Shown: in pieces, positions 1 through 3,642 of the stretch
How the letters are laid out: every line of letters begins with the position of its first letter
Numbering within the stretch: position 1 is the stretch's first letter
Source of the DNA: Chloroflexota bacterium
Lineage (GTDB): Bacteria; Chloroflexota; UBA6077
DNA: 5,351 nt
Reading direction: 5' to 3'
Assembly: GCA_021786215.1 (NCBI GenBank)
Contig: JAJYNT010000066.1
Coordinates: 1 to 5,351, forward strand
The notes under the pieces: generated by a model
What the model was told of the DNA's origin: nothing
The model's database searches: none
The model's input: only the letters and a program-made list of their open reading frames with translations
Position numbers and translations under genes: made by a program

Positions 1-250
1 CCATCCTGGCGGCGGCACCGCATGTCCGCGCGAGCGCAGCGCCGCCAGTTCTTGCAACGAAGACCGCCCGGGCGCTTCCCCTCTAATCCTCCGTTCCAAC
101 CGAGCCGTCTGCCCCAGCTCTCAATGCCCTTCGCTTCAGGATTTGTGAGCGGGCTAGTCAGTTCCCGAACAGATGGACCGGTGTTGGCCGGCCGGCATGA
201 TCTTCTCCTGGTGACGGTCATGGACGCGCCTCTAGGCCGCAGCAGTCCAA
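1..250. other. Left edge, no supported gene
   Basis: I see no convincing gene here. A forward frame open from the window edge to a TAA at 84-86 could be the tail of an upstream gene, but its residues are only Ala/Pro/Arg-rich and match nothing I recognise. A longer forward frame from 22 to 456 runs through the promoter and into the start of the antitoxin gene, so it is probably chance. There is a 10-bp GC palindrome at 187-196 (GCCGGCCGGC) of unknown meaning. Confidence 0.5.
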
Positions 251-255
251 GTCCG

Positions 256-284
256 TTGACGCCGACAATCCGGCGAAGTATACT
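256..284 (+). promoter_or_regulatory. Sigma70-type promoter of the toxin-antitoxin operon
   Basis: A TTGACG -35 box (256-261) and a TATACT -10 box (279-284) are separated by exactly 17 bp. Each differs from consensus at one position. The predicted start of transcription is near 290-292, which falls inside the inverted repeat at 286-307 and about 57 bases before the antitoxin start. The spacer also holds a small GCCG/CGGC inverted repeat (261-264 and 271-274). The placement fits an autoregulated operon promoter. Confidence 0.75.
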
Positions 285-285
285 C

Positions 286-307
286 CGTGTAGCTTTTGTG
301 CTACACG
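286..307. promoter_or_regulatory. Probable operator of the antitoxin (8-bp inverted repeat)
   Basis: CGTGTAGC (286-293) and GCTACACG (300-307) form a perfect inverted repeat around a 6-base spacer, ttttgt. It starts one base after the -10 box and covers the predicted transcription start. Dimeric XRE-type antitoxins typically bind such dyads over their own promoter, so this is the natural candidate operator for the product of the next gene. The binding is inferred from position and symmetry. A 5'-UTR hairpin is the alternative reading. Confidence 0.65.
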
Positions 308-347
308 TCGGTGAAGGCCTGAGGCTCGTGGAAGGAGGAGGATCGGA

Positions 348-797
348 ATGGGCAATGTGCTGGACTGCAGCTTGGGACCAGGTTTCGATGCTCTTGAGTC
401 GCTACTTGGCAAGACGGAAGAGAGAGAGCAGACGGAGCGAGACGTCCGGATTATGATCATGACTCGCCAACTCCTGATGGCCATTGATGTTGAGCGAGAG
501 CGGCGCGGCCTTACCAAGAACGACCTGGCAGAGTTGGCCGGCATTAATCCTCAGCAGGTACGACGGATGTTCACGTCCGAGAAGGCAAACCCAACGTTGA
601 AGACGCTACTGACAATCCTAGCTGCCCTCCGCATCGGGTGGAGCTTCGACATGCCTGAGGCGGAAGCCTGGGTTGAGACAAGTTCGACCGACGCGAAGTC
701 CGGGGAGGACCATGTGGTTCCCAAGGACCATGCGAACGAGCCTGCCCGGAAGCGTCGAGACTCTAAGGGCAATGGCCGAAACAAGGAAGCAGCGTAG
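348..797 (+). CDS. XRE-family helix-turn-helix antitoxin
   Basis: The 149-residue protein has an XRE/Cro-type DNA-binding domain at about residues 39-100. It shows the usual pattern: RQLLMAIDVERERRGLTKND, then LAELAGINPQQVRRMF, then NPTLKTLLTILAALRIG. The likely role is to neutralise the toxin encoded next and, with it, repress the promoter at 256-284. The start at 348 is supported by GGAGG at 334-338, nine bases upstream. Internal ATGs at 453 and 459 would still keep the HTH domain. The first 38 residues are charged and outside the family core. The last 45 (from about 105) are hydrophilic and Lys/Arg-rich, probably disordered, and may be the toxin-binding tail. The stop overlaps the toxin start by one base (TAGTG), which suggests translational coupling. 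The antitoxin-first order is like relBE rather than classical higBA. The HTH assignment is secure; the antitoxin role rests on the neighbour. Confidence 0.82.
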   Translation: MGNVLDCSLGPGFDALESLLGKTEEREQTERDVRIMIMTRQLLMAIDVERERRGLTKNDLAELAGINPQQVRRMFTSEKANPTLKTLLTILAALRIGWSFDMPEAEAWVETSSTDAKSGEDHVVPKDHANEPARKRRDSKGNGRNKEAA

Positions 798-1228
798 TGT
801 CACCGGCGAGAGTTCCTGAGGTATGGGACGTTCGATTCTTCAGACGCCATATGAACGACGACCCAGTCCAGTCCTGCCCGGGCTTCGACTTTCTCGTGGC
901 AATTGACGTGCGGGCCGCTCAGAAGCTCAGGAAGATACTCCGCAGCGTGGCTGGTGCTCCTCCGCCTAGCTGGTCCGGCGGCGGAACGTGGGAGGCCATG
1001 CGCGACGACATGGCCGGCTACTACGAGGCCCGGACGGAGTTGGGGGAATGGCTATATCGGCTGTTCTGCATGCTCGAACGAGAAGGGGAAGGACTTGCAA
1101 ACCCCTCTATCATCGTGATCGACGGGCTCAAGAAGAAGAAACGTACCAAGATTCGACCCCAGGACTATGATCGGGTTCGCCAACTTGGTGAGGAGTACAA
1201 GAAGAGACGTCCCCGCAGCGTGTTCTAG
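797..1228 (+). CDS. HigB/RelE-family (phage Gp49-like) toxin
   Basis: The 143-residue protein carries the family hallmarks in order: an N-terminal strand around WDVRFF (10-15), a helical segment ending near WEAMRDD (65-71), the core motif GYYEAR (74-79), the strand YRLFCMLE (87-94), the strand and loop IIVIDGLKKKKRTK (105-118), and a C-terminal helix with EEYKKR (132-137). Known members are RelE-fold ribonucleases that cut mRNA, mostly on the ribosome; basic residues in the KKKK loop and the conserved Arg of YYEAR and YRLF usually contribute. It starts at GTG, overlapping the antitoxin stop, with AAGGAA at 783-788 as ribosome binding site. It is longer than typical members of roughly 90-120 residues, with an acidic/Gly insert after YRLFCMLE and a basic C-terminus. 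RNase activity is inferred from the family and not proven by the sequence. Confidence 0.78.
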   Translation: MSPARVPEVWDVRFFRRHMNDDPVQSCPGFDFLVAIDVRAAQKLRKILRSVAGAPPPSWSGGGTWEAMRDDMAGYYEARTELGEWLYRLFCMLEREGEGLANPSIIVIDGLKKKKRTKIRPQDYDRVRQLGEEYKKRRPRSVF

Positions 1229-1453
1229 TAGGGCTATCGACTCAGTATAGTAGCTCCAGGGAAGATGGCTCGTGATGCCTTACACGCGTCACAGGGGACT
1301 GGACTGGCTCGGAGGACTGCTGTCGACTGGGTGCGTCAGTTTGAAGCAGAACCCATGGACTCGGGCGGAATCCCTGGACTGGGGGGCTTAGCGGCGTTTA
1401 GCAACTGTACGTAACGCTACTAAACTGTGCAGATCAGAGAGGGTTCCGACCTA
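1229..1453. other. Gene-free stretch between the toxin gene and the tRNA fragment
   Basis: I find no credible ORF or recognisable RNA here. The motif GACTGG recurs loosely (around 1297-1307, 1326-1331 and 1377-1382). A dyad at 1396-1425 is listed separately. If the tRNA fragment at 1454-1520 is an attachment site, this stretch is the terminal DNA of the inserted element, where integrase arm sites would be expected. I could not identify such sites by eye. Confidence 0.5.
1396..1425. repeat. Imperfect 30-bp dyad near the putative attachment site
   Basis: GTTTAG (1396-1401) and CTAAAC (1420-1425) are inverted around a palindromic centre, TACGTA (1408-1413), with partial pairing between. It lies 28 bases before the tRNA fragment. 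It could be a protein-binding site or a small hairpin. It does not match the dif consensus as I know it. The evidence is symmetry only. Confidence 0.35.
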
Positions 1454-1520
1454 CTTCAAAACCGTCTACGGGGCAGTAATCGCCGTCCCGGGTGGGTTCG
1501 ACTCCCATGCGCCTCCGCCA
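1454..1520 (+). tRNA. 3' half of a selenocysteine tRNA (UCA), 5' half missing
   Basis: The segment reads as the second half of tRNA-Sec. The anticodon loop CTTCAAA is at 1454-1460 (anticodon TCA, 1456-1458). The 3' anticodon strand ACCGTC is at 1461-1466. A long variable arm spans about 1470-1489, with GGGGC and GTCCC pairing around a TAAT-containing loop. The T arm is GTGGG-TTCGACT-CCCAT (1492-1508). An 8-nt acceptor strand GCGCCTCC (1509-1516), a G discriminator and an encoded CCA follow. The 8-nt acceptor strand with a 5-bp T stem is specific to bacterial tRNA-Sec, and the CCCGGGTGGGTTCGACTCCC block resembles known selC genes. The bases before the loop (GACCTA) cannot pair with ACCGTC, and no GGAGGCGC acceptor strand or D arm lies upstream, so this copy cannot make a tRNA. 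It is most likely an attachment-site duplication left by an element integrated in selC. Confidence 0.7.
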
Positions 1521-1569
1521 ACAATAGCTGCCTAGCGTTAATTATTGATAAAGCTAGGCAGCTATTGTT
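1520..1569. terminator. Perfect 17-bp inverted repeat, likely old selC terminator
   Basis: AACAATAGCTGCCTAGC (1520-1536) and GCTAGGCAGCTATTGTT (1553-1569) are exact reverse complements around a 16-base AT-rich loop. Inside the stem, after one mismatch, TTA and TAA can add three more pairs. The left arm begins on the last A of the tRNA CCA. The right arm ends in ATTGTTATAT, giving a modest U-rich tail, so termination of a rightward transcript is plausible. The pairing is certain; the function is inferred. The long loop and interrupted T-run are weaker than a textbook terminator, so a recombination or MITE-like palindrome remains possible. Confidence 0.6.
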
Positions 1570-1620
1570 ATATGACTATTGTCAAGTAGTGGGTAACTCG
1601 CGGATAGTCGCAGGGGATGT

Positions 1621-1666
1621 CCAGAAGGGGCTAAGCCCCTTCTGGCGGGGCCTGGGGTGTCCCCAG
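1621..1666. repeat. Tandem GC-rich hairpins
   Basis: CCAGAAGGGGC (1621-1631) and GCCCCTTCTGG (1635-1645) form a perfect 11-bp stem with a TAA loop. Six bases later CTGGGG (1652-1657) and CCCCAG (1661-1666) form a 6-bp stem with a TGT loop. There is no T-tract, so they do not look like ordinary terminators. The compact two-hairpin form resembles a dispersed intergenic palindrome family. I cannot name the family from one copy. Confidence 0.55.
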
Positions 1667-1708
1667 AGAACCATCAAAGGCTTCTTGACACATGGCTAGC
1701 GTAAGCTG

Positions 1709-1737
1709 TTGACGGGTCGGCCGATGACTGCTACTAT
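1709..1737 (+). promoter_or_regulatory. Probable promoter of the birA leader
   Basis: TTGACG (1709-1714) and TACTAT (1732-1737) are spaced by exactly 17 bp, which predicts a transcription start near 1744. The start lies just before a very strong ribosome binding site and a mini-ORF, and about 210 bases before birA. Another TTGACA at 1685-1690 has no good -10 box at the right distance. Confidence 0.55.
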
Positions 1738-1750
1738 TTCCGCAGTTAGG

Positions 1751-1762
1751 AAAGGAGGTGAT
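1751..1762 (+). promoter_or_regulatory. Exceptionally strong Shine-Dalgarno sequence
   Basis: AAAGGAGGTGAT is a 12-base exact complement of the usual 3' end of bacterial 16S rRNA (AUCACCUCCUUU). GGAGG lies eight bases before the ATG at 1767, which is ideal spacing. ATG at 1761 overlaps this site and is therefore a less likely start. None of the housekeeping genes in the window has a site this good. Confidence 0.6.
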
Positions 1763-1766
1763 GCGA

Positions 1767-1838
1767 ATGGGTTGTCATAGTCCTAGCGCGATGGCGCACC
1801 CGGTTCGCACGCCTCGTGGGCTGGAGGTCGGGCGCTAG
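1767..1838 (+). CDS. Possible 23-residue leader peptide upstream of birA
   Basis: The ORF begins MGCHSPSAMAH, ends PRGLEVGR, and stops at TAG (1836-1838). The support is positional: a promoter at 1709-1737, a 12-base Shine-Dalgarno match at ideal spacing, and a terminator-like hairpin about 60 bases after its stop. Its coding DNA includes both arms of the CTAGCGC/GCGCTAG inverted repeat, the right arm overlapping the stop codon, so ribosome position could alter folding. The peptide has no run of one amino acid that would indicate what it senses, no membrane segment, and no family I recognise. It could be a regulatory leader peptide, a small functional protein, or a decayed gene start that has kept its ribosome site. 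Confidence 0.42.
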   Translation: MGCHSPSAMAHPVRTPRGLEVGR

Positions 1839-1900
1839 TCGTCCCATTCTCGTCCTCGGGGATTGTAGTGACCGAATCCTGAGCGCCTCGCGCTTGGGGG

Positions 1901-1934
1901 GATAGCCAGAGGGATGCAGATCCCTCTGGCTATC
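1901..1934 (+). terminator. 15-bp terminator-like hairpin just before birA
   Basis: GATAGCCAGAGGGAT (1901-1915) and ATCCCTCTGGCTATC (1920-1934) pair perfectly around the tetraloop GCAG, followed by agtttatt. A very stable stem and a short U-rich tail 20 bases before the birA start codon fit a rho-independent terminator or attenuator in the birA leader. If it terminates efficiently, birA needs antitermination or read-through, since no further promoter fits between it and the gene. Confidence 0.65.
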
Positions 1935-1954
1935 AGTTTATTGGGGGTGGTGAG

Positions 1955-2707
1955 ATGACGGAGAGTGAGCAGTTCCAGGCGCCGCAAGGTTGGGTGGTGC
2001 ACTACCTCCCCGAGACGGGGTCTACCAACGATCTGGCTCGACAGGCCGGCGAGAGCGGAGCGGTTGAAAAGGCCGTCTTCGTGGCGGACCATCAAACCCG
2101 GGGGCGAGGCCGCCAGGGTAGAAGTTGGCTGGAGCAACCGGGAAGCGCCCTTCTGTTCTCGATGCTCTTCCAGCGGCACCAGTCGCAGCCATTCCTGCTG
2201 ACCATGGTTTGCTCCGTGGCCGCCTGTGAGGCGATTGAGAAGCTGCTCCCCGTTCGAGCCGAGATCAAGTGGCCCAATGACCTGATGGTGAACGGACGAA
2301 AGCTGGGTGGCGTGCTAACGGAGGTGAGCTGGGCACCGGCCCATCCATTCGCCGTGGTGGGGATGGGAATCAACGTCAATCTGGACCCAGCCTCCATACC
2401 TGGGATCCCCGACAACGCCACAAGTCTCCGTCGAGAGACGGGCATGGAGTTCTCCCGGCAGCGTCTTCTGCACGAGATCCTGCTTCACCTGGATGAGCTA
2501 CTAGCTCTGGATCTACGCCAGTTGGAGCCCGTCGTGCGTGAGCGATGGGGCTCGCGACTGTGGCGAAGGAGCCAGAAGGTTGTGGTGGTCGAAGAAAACC
2601 AGCAACTGGAGGGCAGCTTCGAGGGGGTGGCGGAAGACGGGGCGCTGCTGCTTCGACTGACCGACGGCACGCTGCGTACTGTTAGGGTCGGCGATCTGCT
2701 GATCTAA
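1955..2707 (+). CDS. birA: Biotin--[biotin carboxyl carrier protein] ligase, monofunctional
   Basis: This cytosolic enzyme activates biotin with ATP to biotinyl-5'-AMP and transfers it to a lysine of biotin-dependent carboxylase carrier proteins. The 250-residue protein has the full catalytic domain. The biotin/adenylate-binding loop GRGRQGRSW is at 50-58, preceded by the GSTN motif (22-25) typical of substrate entry. KWPND is at 105-109, with the catalytic lysine region continuing into RKLGGVLTE (115-123). GMGINVN follows further on. A small C-terminal SH3-like domain covers roughly 205-250. It lacks the N-terminal winged-helix domain of E. coli BirA, so it is a group I ligase that should not repress biotin genes by itself. 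The ATG at 1955 follows GGTGGTGAG, an acceptable ribosome site. Expression may be governed by the leader and hairpin upstream. purQ begins 86 bases downstream from its own putative promoter. Confidence 0.95.
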   Translation: MTESEQFQAPQGWVVHYLPETGSTNDLARQAGESGAVEKAVFVADHQTRGRGRQGRSWLEQPGSALLFSMLFQRHQSQPFLLTMVCSVAACEAIEKLLPVRAEIKWPNDLMVNGRKLGGVLTEVSWAPAHPFAVVGMGINVNLDPASIPGIPDNATSLRRETGMEFSRQRLLHEILLHLDELLALDLRQLEPVVRERWGSRLWRRSQKVVVVEENQQLEGSFEGVAEDGALLLRLTDGTLRTVRVGDLLI

Positions 2708-2744
2708 GCACTACCGCGCCCCTATGGCGGCACCACTTTCCCTG

Positions 2745-2753
2745 TGATAGAAT
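2745..2753 (+). promoter_or_regulatory. Extended -10 element, probable purQL promoter
   Basis: TGATAGAAT (TG at 2745-2746 and TAGAAT at 2748-2753) is a good extended -10 element in the birA-purQ gap. The -35 region 17 bp upstream (TGGCGG, 2725-2730) is poor, as is common for extended -10 promoters. The predicted start is near 2760, about 35 bases before purQ. I see no obvious purine operator or riboswitch in this short gap. Confidence 0.45.
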
Positions 2754-2793
2754 TAGCCTATCCGAAACGCGTCTAACCGCCGAGGAGGCCCCC

Positions 2794-3642
2794 TTGAAAT
2801 TCGGCGTGATAGTGTTCCCTGGCACCAACTGCGACAGGGACACTTACCACGTACTCGACTCGGTCTTCGCACAGCCGGTGGAGTTCATCTGGCACGAAGA
2901 CACGGAGCTGTCCAGCTACGACTGCATCGTTCTCCCGGGCGGTTTCGCCCACGGGGACTATCTTCGTGCGGGGGCCATTGCCCGCTTCTCCCCGGTGATG
3001 CGGTCGGTGGAGCGGTTTGCCCGTGGCGACCGGCTGGTGCTGGGGATCTGCAACGGTTTCCAGGTGCTGCTGGAGGCCGGCCTGCTGCCCGGCGCTACGC
3101 TGCGCAACGACCACCTCCAGTTCCGCTGTTCCTGGGTCAATGTGCGGGTGGAATCCACCGATTCCCCGTTTACCTCGGCCTGCGAGGCAGGGCAGGTGCT
3201 CAAGCTTCCGATAGCACATCAGGAGGGAAGCTACTACGCGCCGGAGGATCTGCTGCAGCAGCTGGAACGCCGCTCGCAGATCCTTCTTCGCTACTGCGAC
3301 CCCGATGGCCGGATCACCCGCGACTCCAACCCCAACGGCTCCCTGAGGAACGTGGCCGGTCTCTGCAACGAGGGCCGTAACGTGTTCGGTCTCATGCCCC
3401 ATCCTGAGCGCTGCTGCGAGAGCATCCTGGGTGGCACCGACGGGGCCTACATCTTCCGATCGATCCTGGGAGCGCCCACCAGCCCTCACCCCGTGAACAT
3501 GCCCTCTGGCATGTTCACGCCTCTCCCAAAGGGAGAGGGATCGCCCATAACGCAGCACTCAGCCCTCACCCCGACCCTCTCCCAAGGGGAGAGGGAGCAC
3601 TCAGCACGCAGCACTCAGCACCCCGTTCAGGAGACCCTTTGA
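2794..3642 (+). CDS. purQ: FGAM synthase glutaminase subunit PurQ, with repeat-encoded C-terminal extension
   Basis: PurQ is the class I glutamine amidotransferase subunit that supplies ammonia to PurL for converting formylglycinamide ribonucleotide to FGAM in purine synthesis. The catalytic triad is visible: nucleophile Cys86 in GICNGFQVL, and His203 and Glu205 in [16 protein letters not shown] (7-16), [16 protein letters not shown] (48-63) and IAHQEGSYY (140-148) are family motifs. The start is TTG at 2794, five bases after GAGGAGG (2782-2788); [12 protein letters not shown] matches the normal N-terminus. Family members usually end close to the equivalent of FRSIL (221-225). Here the frame runs on to residue 282 through DNA made of palindromes and direct repeats (3481-3625), giving a Pro/Ser/Thr/His-rich tail with no family motif. 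The stop overlaps the purL start (TGATG). The core is complete and probably active. No purS lies upstream. Confidence 0.95.
   Translation: MKFGVIVFPGTNCDRDTYHVLDSVFAQPVEFIWHEDTELSSYDCIVLPGGFAHGDYLRAGAIARFSPVMRSVERFARGDRLVLGICNGFQVLLEAGLLPGATLRNDHLQFRCSWVNVRVESTDSPFTSACEAGQVLKLPIAHQEGSYYAPEDLLQQLERRSQILLRYCDPDGRITRDSNPNGSLRNVAGLCNEGRNVFGLMPHPERCCESILGGTDGAYIFRSILGAPTSPHPVNMPSGMFTPLPKGEGSPITQHSALTPTLSQGEREHSARSTQHPVQETL
3481..3625. repeat. Composite palindromic repeat array inside the 3' end of purQ
   Basis: The 13-mer AGCCCTCACCCCG occurs at 3481-3493 and 3561-3573. A second block is also duplicated: 3520-3540 matches 3576-3596 with one mismatch in 21, and each copy is a CCTCTCCC/GGGAGAGG hairpin. 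AGCACTCAGC occurs three times (3554, 3596 and 3610). The CCCTCACCCC...CCCTCTCCC...GGGAGAGGG layout is a widespread kind of bacterial intergenic repeat. It is unusual here because it is translated as the PurQ tail and ends just before the purL ribosome site AGGAG (3629-3633). Confidence 0.82.
3492..3519. repeat. Perfect 12-bp palindrome nested in the first repeat copy
   Basis: CGTGAACATGCC (3492-3503) and GGCATGTTCACG (3508-3519) pair perfectly around CTCT. Compared with the second repeat copy, bases 3494-3519 (26 nt) stand where that copy has only two bases (3574-3575). The palindrome therefore looks like a separate small insertion within a pre-existing repeat. As RNA it would form a strong hairpin within the purQ coding region. 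Confidence 0.75.

Larger units (their letters stand above)
1744..1954 (+). promoter_or_regulatory. Structured 5' leader of birA, possible attenuator
   Basis: Between the predicted start and birA lie several potential stems. CTAGCGC (1783-1789) can pair with GCGCTAG (1832-1838). CTC plus GGATT (1855-1864) can pair with AATCC plus GAG (1875-1883). AGCGC (1882-1886) can pair with GCGCT (1890-1894); this last stem overlaps the previous one, so the two are mutually exclusive. The terminator-like stem at 1901-1934 follows. A mini-ORF, alternative stems and a late terminator are the layout of a transcription attenuator. I see no T-box core motif and do not recognise a known riboswitch class. Confidence 0.4.

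Noticed and set aside
213..219. GACGGTC as the missing 5' anticodon strand, making a split or intron-containing tRNA-Sec
   Set aside because: It could pair with ACCGTC, but the bases before it give no GGAGGCGC acceptor strand and no 6-bp D arm. A whole operon separates the two pieces, so the match looks like chance.
22..456. Forward ORF of 144 codons at the left edge
   Set aside because: It runs through the promoter and operator and overlaps the HTH gene in another frame. Its composition is Arg/Ser/Pro-rich with no recognisable domain and no good ribosome site.
1150..1520. tmRNA (ssrA) ending at the CCA
   Set aside because: The TTCGACTCCC and CCA end looks similar, but there is no tmRNA 5' end or tag-peptide reading frame upstream. 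The 8-nt acceptor strand, UCA loop and variable arm fit tRNA-Sec better.
1520..1569. Integron attC site or IS end
   Set aside because: AAC and GTT do flank the palindrome, but the R-box consensus fails, the stem has no extrahelical bases, and no cassette gene or transposase is present.
1427..1699. Forward ORF of 90 codons
   Set aside because: It crosses the tRNA fragment and three hairpins, so its sequence is explained by RNA and repeat structure.
1749..1770. Permuted tRNA with the 5' half downstream, starting at GGAGGTGATGCG
   Set aside because: The resemblance to an acceptor strand is only the Shine-Dalgarno sequence. No D arm or anticodon strand follows.
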